A DNA stretch of 5,493 bases from DUVT01 sp041675865 (GCA_041675865.1 JBAYTA010000107.1:1-5493); one strand, 5' to 3'. Shown: positions 1 through 5,493, counted from the stretch's first letter. Numbers and translations: made by a program. Notes: generated from the sequence alone by a model not told the origin.

Positions 1-747
1 AAAGAAGCTGGGGTTGAAGTTGAGTATGGAATTTTAGAACAATTAACTAAAAAACAAAATGAAATATTTCTTCACTTTGTGAAAAACAAAACTCCATTTG
101 TTGCTTTAAAATATGCAATGACGCTTGATGGTAAAATTGCAACCGCAACAGGTGACTCTAAATGGATTACAAATGAATCCTCAAGAATATATGTTCACGA
201 GTTAAGAAACGATTATGCGGCAATTTTAGTGGGTATAAATACAATTATCCTAGATGATCCAAAATTAAATACAAGATTAGATAGGCCTGCTAGAAATCCA
301 ATAAGGATTGCTTTAGATCCTAGTCTAAAAATATCTGAAGAAGCATATATTGTTAGAACTGCAAAAGAACAGCCTACTTATGTAGTTACACTTTCTAAGA
401 ATGATAATGAGAAGATGAATCATCTAAGTGAATTAGGTGTAAAATTCATTATTCAAGAAGACGAAAAAGAAATTAATTTAAAACAATTAATGATTGATTT
501 AGGAAAATTAAATATCGACAGTGTATTAGTGGAAGGTGGTAGTACTACTCACGGAAAAATGCTAAGTGCTGGAATTGTGAATAAAATATATGCATTTATT
601 GCCCCAAAGATAATTGGGGGAAAAGATGCACTGTCTCCAATTGGAGCAAAGGGGATATCTTTTATGAAAGATGCTATATTACTTGAAAACCAAGAGTTGA
701 AACAATTTGGTGAAGATGTACTTATTACAGGTTACATCAAAAAATAG
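1..747 (+). CDS. ribD: RibD, 3' part: 5-amino-6-(5-phosphoribosylamino)uracil reductase domain (5' end outside window)
   Basis: The frame is open from base 1 to the TAG at 745-747, giving 248 visible residues. The first 26 or so (beginning KEAGVEVEYGILEQL) match the end of the RibD deaminase domain and the linker, so the gene starts upstream and the GTG at 79 is an internal codon. The reductase domain follows: PFVALKYAMTLDGKIAT near 94-144, LVGINTIILDDPKLNTR near 226-276, VEGGSTTHGK at 529-558 and the APKIIGGKDALSP stretch near 601-639. These are the usual substrate and NADPH-binding segments of bacterial RibD. Known role: cytosolic NADPH-dependent reduction of the ribosylamino side chain, the third step from GTP in riboflavin synthesis. 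The zinc-binding deaminase motifs cannot be seen here. The ribBA Shine-Dalgarno site overlaps the stop codon, so the genes are cotranscribed and probably translationally coupled. The family call is very secure. Confidence 0.96.
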   Translation, partial: KEAGVEVEYGILEQLTKKQNEIFLHFVKNKTPFVALKYAMTLDGKIATATGDSKWITNESSRIYVHELRNDYAAILVGINTIILDDPKLNTRLDRPARNPIRIALDPSLKISEEAYIVRTAKEQPTYVVTLSKNDNEKMNHLSELGVKFIIQEDEKEINLKQLMIDLGKLNIDSVLVEGGSTTHGKMLSAGIVNKIYAFIAPKIIGGKDALSPIGAKGISFMKDAILLENQELKQFGEDVLITGYIKK

Positions 748-759
748 GAGGAAATTAAT

Positions 760-1959
760 ATGAAATTTAATACAATAGAAGAAATAATTAAAGACTTAAA
801 AGAAAATAAAATCGTTATGATCGTAGATGATGATGATAGTGAAGATGTAGGTGTTTTAGCAACCATAGCATCAGGAATTACTGAACCAATAATAAATAAA
901 ATGATTGAAATTGCTCATGATGAAATCTTGTTCGCATCACTTCCGAAGTGTTTCACAAGACTTCACATTCCTGCAGCTTTTGAAAGACAAATAATTACTA
1001 AGGAAGAAGAACAAGTAATAACAATTGATTTATTAAATGATAAATCGCCTAGAACAAAGCATTTAGCATTGTTAATAAATCATTTAATATCTCCTGAAGC
1101 AAAGAAAGAAGATTTTGTTAGACCAGGTAATTTAACTGTAATCCGTTCTCGTATTGGAGGAGTCTTAAAACGAGCTGGACATCCTGAAGCTATTGTAGAC
1201 TTAGGAAAACTTTCTGGATTATACCCTGCAGGTGTATTTGCAAGATTAATTGGCAAGAGCGGTAATCCTCTTGACCAAATAGAATTAGAAAAGATTGCGG
1301 AAGAAAATAACTTAAAAGTTATCTCAATATCTTCTATTATTGCGTATCGTAAGCTTACTGAGAACTTAATAGTTCGTGCTGCTGAAGCTAATTTACCAAC
1401 ATCTCATGGAGATTTTAGGATGATTGGATTTGAAAATGCAACTAATGGAGAACATCATGTTGCATTAGTAAAAGGCAATATTGGACCAAATGATGAAGTA
1501 TTAGTACGAGTACATTCTGAGTGTTTAACTGGTGATGCATTTGGATCTAAAAAATGTGACTGTGGAGAACAATTAAATGCCGCTCTTGATAAAATTGAAA
1601 GAGAAGGTAAAGGTGTTTTACTTTATATGCGTCAAGAAGGTAGAGGAATTGGTTTAATAAATAAGATAAAAGCTTATGCCTTACAAGACCAAGGAATGGA
1701 TACAGTTGATGCTAATTTAGCTTTAGGGTTTGATGAAGATTTAAGAGATTATGGTATTGGAGCACAAATACTAACCGATTTAGGAGTGCGTAAAGTAAGA
1801 CTTATGACAAATAACCCTCTAAAACTTAAAGGGTTAGCTGGTCATGGAATTGAGATTGTATCTCGTGAACCTATTCAATTAAATCATAATGAAAGAAATT
1901 TAAACTATATGATGACAAAGAAAGAACGAATGGGTCACTTGCTTAAGTTTAAGGAGTAG
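760..1959 (+). CDS. ribBA: RibBA: GTP cyclohydrolase II fused to a degenerate DHBP synthase domain
   Basis: At 399 residues this is the normal length for bacterial RibBA. The start is fixed by AGGAGG at 746-751, eight bases before the ATG. Residues about 203-399 form GTP cyclohydrolase II with its key elements intact: VHSECLTGD with zinc cysteines C255, C266 and C268, RQEGRGIGL (291-299), Y306, R329 in DEDLRDYGIGAQIL, and LGVRKVRLMTNNP (341-353). This half should convert GTP to the first pyrimidine intermediate of the riboflavin pathway. Residues about 1-200 have the DHBP synthase fold (GHPEAIVDL at 140-148, LYPAGV at 154-159), but the signature is altered. The usual DDEDRENEGD reads DDDDSEDVGV at 23-32, the loop TTGxSAxDR is replaced, RPGH is RPGN (121-124), and the Glu after PAGV is R162. 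The metal-ligand equivalents E28 and H141 remain. I infer that DHBP synthase activity is weak or absent. The gene lies between ribD and a HAD phosphatase gene in one operon. Confidence 0.95.
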   Translation: MKFNTIEEIIKDLKENKIVMIVDDDDSEDVGVLATIASGITEPIINKMIEIAHDEILFASLPKCFTRLHIPAAFERQIITKEEEQVITIDLLNDKSPRTKHLALLINHLISPEAKKEDFVRPGNLTVIRSRIGGVLKRAGHPEAIVDLGKLSGLYPAGVFARLIGKSGNPLDQIELEKIAEENNLKVISISSIIAYRKLTENLIVRAAEANLPTSHGDFRMIGFENATNGEHHVALVKGNIGPNDEVLVRVHSECLTGDAFGSKKCDCGEQLNAALDKIEREGKGVLLYMRQEGRGIGLINKIKAYALQDQGMDTVDANLALGFDEDLRDYGIGAQILTDLGVRKVRLMTNNPLKLKGLAGHGIEIVSREPIQLNHNERNLNYMMTKKERMGHLLKFKE

Positions 1960-1960
1960 T

Positions 1961-2626
1961 ATGAATAAATTTCCTTTAATTCCTAGTGATGTAAAAACTA
2001 TAATATTTGACTGGGATGGTACACTACATGAAAGTTTGCATATCTATAAACCAGCATTTTTAGAGGCATATAAGTACTTGGTAGAAAATAAATATGTCCA
2101 AAAATATGATTGGAAGGATAGTGAAATAGCAGCTTTCTTAGGAAAAAATCCTAAAGAAATGTGGGAGTCGTTTACCCCGAAATTACCAGAAGATGTGATT
2201 AAAAAGGGTAGTTCGATTATATCTGAACATATGTTTAAACTAATTAAAGAGGGAAAAGCTATATTATATCCAGGAGCTTTAGACGTACTTTCTAAATTAA
2301 AAGAAGCAGGATATGTCCTTGTTTATCTAAGTAACTCTAAAATATATTATATGGATGCTATGAAAATTGCATTTAATTTAGATAAATATTTTGATTATAT
2401 GCTTTGTTCACAGATGTATGATTACATTCCAAAACCAGATATACTTGCGAAAGTAAAAAAAGATTTCCCTAAAAAAATATTAATGATAGGGGATCGTGGT
2501 TTAGACATTGATACAGGAACTTTGAATGATGCCTACACAATTGGTTGTTTATATGGCTATGGTTCATTTGCTGAATTAAATCATGCAGATAAACATATAA
2601 GTTCAATTATTGATCTAATAAAATAG
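1961..2626 (+). CDS. HAD-superfamily hydrolase, candidate riboflavin-pathway phosphatase
   Basis: This 221-residue protein has the four motifs of a haloacid dehalogenase phosphatase: FDWDGT with nucleophile D17 and acid/base D19; S124 in YLSNSK as motif II; K158 in IPKPD as motif III; and GDRGLDID with D178 and D182 as motif IV. The roughly 80 residues between motifs I and II are mostly helical and fit a C1 cap, as in the phosphoglycolate phosphatase-like subgroup. The ATG lies one base after the ribBA stop and its Shine-Dalgarno site (AAGGAG, 1951-1956) is inside the end of ribBA, so translation is probably coupled. The riboflavin pathway needs a HAD phosphatase for 5-amino-6-(5-phosphoribitylamino)uracil, a role filled in known bacteria by unlinked, rather promiscuous HAD enzymes. 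Position makes that the best guess, but the substrate is inferred from context only. The HAD call is secure; the specific role is moderate. Confidence 0.9.
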   Translation: MNKFPLIPSDVKTIIFDWDGTLHESLHIYKPAFLEAYKYLVENKYVQKYDWKDSEIAAFLGKNPKEMWESFTPKLPEDVIKKGSSIISEHMFKLIKEGKAILYPGALDVLSKLKEAGYVLVYLSNSKIYYMDAMKIAFNLDKYFDYMLCSQMYDYIPKPDILAKVKKDFPKKILMIGDRGLDIDTGTLNDAYTIGCLYGYGSFAELNHADKHISSIIDLIK

Positions 2627-2628
2627 TT

Positions 2629-2658
2629 AAGAAAGAAGGCTTAGTTGCTTTCTTTTTT
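2629..2658 (+). terminator. Probable weak terminator of the riboflavin unit
   Basis: AAGAAAG (2629-2635) pairs with CTTTCTT (2648-2654) across a 12-base loop, and the T run continues to 2658. It starts two bases after the HAD gene's stop codon. The 7-bp, A/T-rich stem is weak, so some readthrough is possible, but it sits exactly where the operon should end and just before an independent promoter. Confidence 0.5.
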
Positions 2659-2691
2659 AATTTTAAAATGCAATTATTTTTTCATCTTTTA

Positions 2692-2720
2692 TTGACAGCA
2701 GTTTTTCGTTAAAGTATAAT
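2692..2720 (+). promoter_or_regulatory. Consensus sigma-A promoter for the membrane-protein gene
   Basis: TTGACA at 2692-2697 and TATAAT at 2715-2720 are both perfect consensus hexamers with the optimal 17-bp spacing. Transcription should begin near 2727, leaving a leader of about 50 bases before the ATG at 2778. No operator or riboswitch-like fold is evident in that leader. Confidence 0.88.
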
Positions 2721-2777
2721 TATTTTTGTCGTTTTAATTTATTTAAAAAGATAAAATGTTATAAATAGAGGTTAAAG

Positions 2778-3185
2778 ATGAAAAAAATCGTTAGAGTAAT
2801 ATTTAATATTGCTTGTATTATTGGTTGTGCTGTTGCTATGTGGCACTTCTTTGTGCCATATATATCAGAGTGGTTTTCATATATTCCTGATGCTCCAATA
2901 GAAATTGTTAATTCAATAAATTATATAAATTTTTGTTTTTCTTTTCTATTATTTGGCTTAAGTATACTTTTTATAATTGTTCAAAAGAAACTTTTTACTG
3001 GTTTTAAGGAACTAAGATATTTTTATTTCTTTTATATTCTTGTATGGCTTTCAAGAATTATTATCCAAATTGTTTGGCCTTGGCCATCAAGTTTGCAACT
3101 TTGGTTAGTTGTTGCATTTGTTACAGAGTTTATATTTGTCCTAATACCAATGTTATACTTAGTTAGGAATAAAATAATTGATTAA
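2778..3185 (+). CDS. Small four-helix integral membrane protein of unknown function
   Basis: This 135-residue protein is very hydrophobic. Four membrane segments can be read at roughly residues 4-26, 47-69, 80-101 and 106-128. The positive ends (MKKIVR at the N terminus, KKLFTGFKELR between helices 2 and 3, RNK at the C terminus) predict both termini and the central loop in the cytoplasm. Aromatic stretches stand out: WHFFVPYISEWFSYIP after helix 1 and IVWPWPSSLQLW between helices 3 and 4, both expected at the outer face. There is no signal peptide, lipobox or catalytic motif. A modest Shine-Dalgarno site (AGAGG, 2767-2771) precedes the ATG by six bases. The gene has its own consensus promoter and terminator, so it is a monocistronic unit and its neighbours say little about its job. 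I do not recognise a named family. It is very likely a real gene given the flanking signals. Confidence 0.85.
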   Translation: MKKIVRVIFNIACIIGCAVAMWHFFVPYISEWFSYIPDAPIEIVNSINYINFCFSFLLFGLSILFIIVQKKLFTGFKELRYFYFFYILVWLSRIIIQIVWPWPSSLQLWLVVAFVTEFIFVLIPMLYLVRNKIID

Positions 3186-3196
3186 TCTACAAATTT

Positions 3197-3223
3197 AAAA
3201 CACACCGACTATGGTGTGTTTTT
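3197..3223 (+). terminator. Rho-independent terminator after the membrane-protein gene
   Basis: AAAACACACC (3197-3206) and GGTGTGTTTT (3213-3222) form a perfect 10-bp stem around the six-base loop GACTAT, with a T run at 3219-3223. It begins 12 bases after the membrane protein's stop codon. The A run on the left arm would give some terminator activity on the opposite strand too, but no gene converges on it here. Confidence 0.88.
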
Positions 3224-3256
3224 ACTTTATAGAAGTAAGATTATTAGTGAAAATTA

Positions 3257-3285
3257 TTGTATAAATACATAATAAAAAGTATAAT
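3257..3285 (+). promoter_or_regulatory. Likely promoter of the SDR gene
   Basis: TTGTAT (3257-3262) is 17 bp upstream of a perfect TATAAT (3280-3285). The -35 matches consensus in only its first three bases. A second TATAAT at 3299-3304 has no recognisable -35 and may be chance in AT-rich DNA. A promoter is expected here because the previous unit ends in a strong terminator at 3223. Confidence 0.6.
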
Positions 3286-3330
3286 ACAAATAAGGTACTA
3301 TAATTTTTAGATAGTATTATGGAGGATGTA

Positions 3331-4131
3331 ATGAAAAATATTGTAATAACGGGAAGTACAAGAGGAATAGGGCTTGCAATGGCCTTAGAATTTCTCAAAG
3401 CTGGGTGTAATGTAACACTATCAGGAAGAAGCGCAGAATTAAAAGATTCTGCATTAGAAAAACTAGAAGATTATAAGAATAATTACATTTATATTAAATG
3501 TAATGTACAAGAAAAGTTAGATTTAGTGAACCTTTGGGATAAATCAATTGAAAAATGGGGTAGTGTAGATATTTGGATTAATAATGCGGGTCAAAATGTT
3601 CCTCATGTATTTGCTTGGGAGACCGATGAAAATTATCTTAAAAATGTAATAAATACAAATATAATTGGTTGTATTTATGGATCACAAATAGCTACTATTG
3701 GTATGCTCAAACAAGGATATGGAGCAATTTACAGTATGGAGGGTTTGGGTTCAAATAATATGATTCAAAAAAAGACCATACTTTATGGAACAACAAAATC
3801 AGCATTAACTTATTTTATGAAGGGACTTGCAAGGGAATTAGAGGGAACAAATATAATAGCTGGAAGATTATCACCTGGAATGATGTTAACTGATTTTATT
3901 ACTAAAACACCAGATGGAGAAAAATCAAATGTTTTATTAGATAAAAAATTTATTAAGATCTTTAATATTCTTGCTGATACTCCAGTTAGAGTTGCAAAGT
4001 TCTTTGTACCAAGAATGTTAAAAAACAAAAAAAATAATGTGAGAATCTCATGGCTCACAAATACAAAAGCTATTATACGTTTTATGATGGCTCCATTTAG
4101 TAAAAATAGAATGAGTAAATTGATGGAGTAA
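3331..4131 (+). CDS. Short-chain dehydrogenase/reductase, resembling the chlorophyll b reductase (NYC1/NOL) branch
   Basis: I place the start at 3331, giving 266 residues. GGAGG at 3321-3325 is the Shine-Dalgarno site, and an ATG at 3319 would translate through it and add a meaningless MEDV. Classical SDR features are TGSTRGIG for cofactor binding (7-14), a CNV segment at 57-59, NNAG (84-87), Y152 and K156 in YGTTK, and SPGM with T187 (181-187). The catalytic Ser is not in the usual place: L139 lies 13 residues before Tyr, and S141 in MEGLGSN is the likely replacement. The whole layout (DIWINNAG, MEGLGS, LSPGMMLTDF, then TPVRVAKFFVPRML and a hydrophobic end) recalls plant and cyanobacterial NOL/NYC1 proteins as I remember them. 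The host need not make chlorophyll, so the substrate is unknown. The enzyme is cytosolic and NAD(P)(H)-dependent, with no signal peptide. The protein family is certain; the subfamily is moderate. Confidence 0.93.
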   Translation: MKNIVITGSTRGIGLAMALEFLKAGCNVTLSGRSAELKDSALEKLEDYKNNYIYIKCNVQEKLDLVNLWDKSIEKWGSVDIWINNAGQNVPHVFAWETDENYLKNVINTNIIGCIYGSQIATIGMLKQGYGAIYSMEGLGSNNMIQKKTILYGTTKSALTYFMKGLARELEGTNIIAGRLSPGMMLTDFITKTPDGEKSNVLLDKKFIKIFNILADTPVRVAKFFVPRMLKNKKNNVRISWLTNTKAIIRFMMAPFSKNRMSKLME

Positions 4132-4255
4132 TTTTGCTTTTCAAAAAAAAGTAAGAATGGTTTGTTTTAATATTAAGAAAAACAATTTTCGAGTTTTTGG
4201 GAAAAGTGGTGACAGTAGTAACTTGATTGAAAAAATTTAAAAGGAGATTAGTAAA
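4132..4255. other. Intergenic gap between SDR and lipoprotein genes
   Basis: This 124-bp AT-rich spacer ends in the lipoprotein Shine-Dalgarno site. It holds only weak A/T hairpins, such as AAAAAC (4178-4183) with GTTTTT (4193-4198), with no T run suited to termination. I find no -35/-10 pair with acceptable spacing. No small ORF with a ribosome site is seen. Confidence 0.5.
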
Positions 4256-5152
4256 ATGCTTAGTAAGGGAATCAGAGTTTTTATATTATTTATTGTTTTT
4301 ACTCTATTAGTCGGTTGTGATTATGATGAAAAATCATTTCAGGCATTAAATGAATATGATATTCCAATAGAAGTAACAAGAGACTTTACACTCCCAAGAG
4401 GGATATATGGAGAGTTTATTTGGACATCGAGTAATGAGGATGTAATAGCAATTACAAGTAGGGATGCAAAAGTTGTTCAAACTGAAAAGGATATTATAGT
4501 TACAATTACTGCAAGGATTAATAAGAAAACACAAGATTTTGATATTTTAGTACTTAAAGCTGGATCAGATTTGACTTTAAAAGAAAAGTATGAAGATTTT
4601 ATAAACAATTTAGAGACATTAGATTTCTTGGAATATTTAAAAGAACCTATCCAGTTACCTGAAGTTATAGATGGCTATGAGGTATCATTTTCTGAAAATA
4701 GCACGGACTTAAGTATTCTTACAAAAAAAGATGGTTCGAAGTGGTTAGTACCGGCTTTAATTAAAAATGATAAAACAGATAAAGTTGAATTGAAAGTAGA
4801 AAATTATGAACATAAATTTCATTTTTCAAAAAGCTTCAGTTTTAGAATTTTAGTTAATGAAGATAATGAACATACAAAAGTATTTGAAAGTTTAGAATTT
4901 AGATTTAGTGAAGGAAATAATAAAGATTTTGTTACAACTGATTTTTATTTACCTATTAATCACAGTGAAGATGTTAAAATTTCTTATACATTAAATAATG
5001 ATTCAAAACTACAAATTATTGAAAATTTAGATAAAGTTGTAATCCCTAAAATCGAGAAATCAACTTTTGACGTAATTAATGTTAGTATTGAAATCGATGA
5101 AATAGAGTATAAATTTTATTATATTGTTACTCTTGACATAGAAGAGGAATAG
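4256..5152 (+). CDS. Surface lipoprotein with tandem Ig-like beta domains
   Basis: The 298-residue product begins with MLSKGIR, a hydrophobic stretch (about 8-19) and a lipobox LVGC ending at C21, so it should be lipidated at C21 and anchored outside the membrane. AAGGAG at 4241-4246 supports this start. The mature part is acidic, Lys-rich and strand-rich. Residues about 36-101 carry the pattern VTRDFTLP...FIWTSSNEDVIAI...VTITARI...DFDILVL, which resembles the atrophied bacterial Ig domains (aBig_2 type). Residues about 222-296 repeat it (VTTDFYLP...ISYTLNNDSKLQII...INVSIEI...FYYIVTL). The middle, about 125-200, may be a third, more diverged copy. There is no enzymatic motif and no wall-anchor signal. 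It may share a transcript with the SDR gene, as I see no convincing promoter or terminator in the 124-bp gap, but no functional link is evident. The binding partner is unknown. Confidence 0.88.
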   Translation: MLSKGIRVFILFIVFTLLVGCDYDEKSFQALNEYDIPIEVTRDFTLPRGIYGEFIWTSSNEDVIAITSRDAKVVQTEKDIIVTITARINKKTQDFDILVLKAGSDLTLKEKYEDFINNLETLDFLEYLKEPIQLPEVIDGYEVSFSENSTDLSILTKKDGSKWLVPALIKNDKTDKVELKVENYEHKFHFSKSFSFRILVNEDNEHTKVFESLEFRFSEGNNKDFVTTDFYLPINHSEDVKISYTLNNDSKLQIIENLDKVVIPKIEKSTFDVINVSIEIDEIEYKFYYIVTLDIEEE

Positions 5153-5160
5153 ACTTAATA

Positions 5161-5189
5161 TTGTTACGAAGTTAATTATATGATACAAT
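5161..5189 (+). promoter_or_regulatory. Promoter of the pyroglutamyl-peptidase gene, extended -10
   Basis: TTGTTA (5161-5166) is followed after 17 bp by TACAAT (5184-5189). A TG at 5181-5182 gives an extended -10 (TGATACAAT). Both hexamers are close to consensus. A start near 5196 would leave a leader of about 27 bases containing AAAGGA (5211-5216), six bases before the ATG. Confidence 0.7.
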
Positions 5190-5222
5190 TTATTTAAGTT
5201 TGAAGAATTGAAAGGAAAAATT

Positions 5223-5493
5223 ATGAAGATTCTAATTACAGCTTTTGAAGCCTTTGATAATAATGATATAAATTATTCTAATGAAATTTTAAAAAACATT
5301 ACTGACTTTGATGGAGTTACTAAACTAGTCTTACCTGTTGAATATTATAATTCATTCAAAAAACTTGAGAAGAACATAGTAAATTATAAGCCTGATATAA
5401 TTATTTTACTTGGAGAAGCAAGAAGTTATAATGCAGTTGGTTTTGAAGTCATTGGAATAAATGAGTTAAGTAAAAAACCTGATAATGCAAAAC
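5223..5493 (+). CDS. pcp: Pyroglutamyl-peptidase I-like protein (3' end outside window)
   Basis: Ninety codons are visible before the window ends. The start MKILITAFEAFDN matches the family opening (normally TGFxPFGG), followed by INYSNEI for the usual NPS/NxA segment. LVLPVEYYNSFKKLE and KPDIIILLGEA match the core strand and helix of the peptidase C15 fold. E75 in VGFEVIGIN aligns with the catalytic Glu (Glu81 in the Bacillus enzyme), and KPDN (85-88) aligns with the conserved PDN. The catalytic Cys and His would lie beyond 5493 and cannot be checked. The known role is cytosolic removal of N-terminal pyroglutamate from peptides. Oddities are NN for the common GG after F11-D12 and LGEA for LGQA, which point to a divergent subgroup. 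Its own promoter and AAAGGA ribosome site support the ATG. The name is given with moderate confidence. Confidence 0.82.
   Translation, partial: MKILITAFEAFDNNDINYSNEILKNITDFDGVTKLVLPVEYYNSFKKLEKNIVNYKPDIIILLGEARSYNAVGFEVIGINELSKKPDNAK

Noticed and set aside
79..81. GTG as the start of a short stand-alone RibD reductase-domain protein (222 residues)
   Set aside because: The frame stays open to base 1 and the upstream residues match the end of the RibD deaminase domain. No Shine-Dalgarno site precedes the GTG, so it is an internal Val codon.
2732..2748. Inverted repeat TTTTAA/TTAAAA in the leader of the membrane-protein gene, as a possible operator
   Set aside because: It is only six A/T pairs per arm, common by chance at this composition, with no second copy nearby.
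3319..3321. ATG at 3319 as the start of the SDR gene
   Set aside because: It overlaps the GGAGG Shine-Dalgarno site that serves the ATG at 3331, and the extra MEDV does not fit the SDR N terminus.
3810..4058. Minus-strand ORF of 82 residues inside the SDR gene
   Set aside because: It is antisense to a strongly supported SDR coding region, with no ribosome site and a composition typical of a shadow frame.
4135..4199. Possible hairpins between the SDR and lipoprotein genes (CTTTT with AAAAG; AAAAAC with GTTTTT)
   Set aside because: The stems are short and nearly all A/T, with no T run in the right place. They are expected by chance in such AT-rich sequence.
4209..4240. GTGACA at 4209-4214 as a -35 for the lipoprotein gene
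   Set aside because: No acceptable -10 hexamer lies at 16-18 bp downstream.
4346..4534. Minus-strand ORF of 62 residues inside the lipoprotein gene
   Set aside because: The Cys-rich, low-complexity translation antisense to a supported gene looks like a shadow, not a real protein.

Overview
The window is strongly AT-rich (about 30% G+C by eye, not counted). Every supported gene lies on the + strand. Shine-Dalgarno sites are strong, sigma-A type promoters are recognisable, and one protein is a Gram-positive style lipoprotein. This suggests a low-GC Firmicute (Bacillota) or an Acholeplasma/Erysipelotrichia-like relative. TGG encodes Trp and no long reading frame contains an in-frame TGA, so there is no sign of the Mycoplasma code. 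All six complete stop codons are TAG or TAA. The species cannot be named from the sequence.

Region 1 (1-2658) is the 3' part of a riboflavin operon. It holds the reductase half of RibD (its deaminase domain lies upstream of the window), then RibBA, then a HAD phosphatase starting one base after the ribBA stop. A weak hairpin followed by a T run closes the unit. The GTP cyclohydrolase II half of RibBA looks fully functional. The DHBP synthase half has lost most of its signature catalytic and substrate-binding residues while keeping normal length and fold markers. The HAD protein is a good candidate for the phosphatase that dephosphorylates the RibD product. ribE (riboflavin synthase) and ribH (lumazine synthase) are not between these genes and not immediately downstream.

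Region 2 (2692-3223) is a single-gene unit: a perfect consensus promoter (TTGACA, 17 bp, TATAAT), a small four-helix membrane protein of unknown function, and a clear rho-independent terminator.

Region 3 (3257-5152) starts with a plausible promoter. It carries a short-chain dehydrogenase whose full length recalls the chlorophyll b reductase (NYC1/NOL) branch of the SDR family. After a 124-bp gap with no convincing signals comes a lipoprotein built of Ig-like beta domains.

Region 4 (5161-5493) has a promoter with an extended -10 and the first 90 codons of a pyroglutamyl-peptidase I-like gene cut by the window end.

Most of this is ordinary chromosomal sequence. The points most worth checking are the degenerate DHBP synthase domain, the coupled HAD phosphatase, and the NOL-like SDR. 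I see no mobile element, CRISPR array, tRNA, rRNA or clear new multi-gene system.
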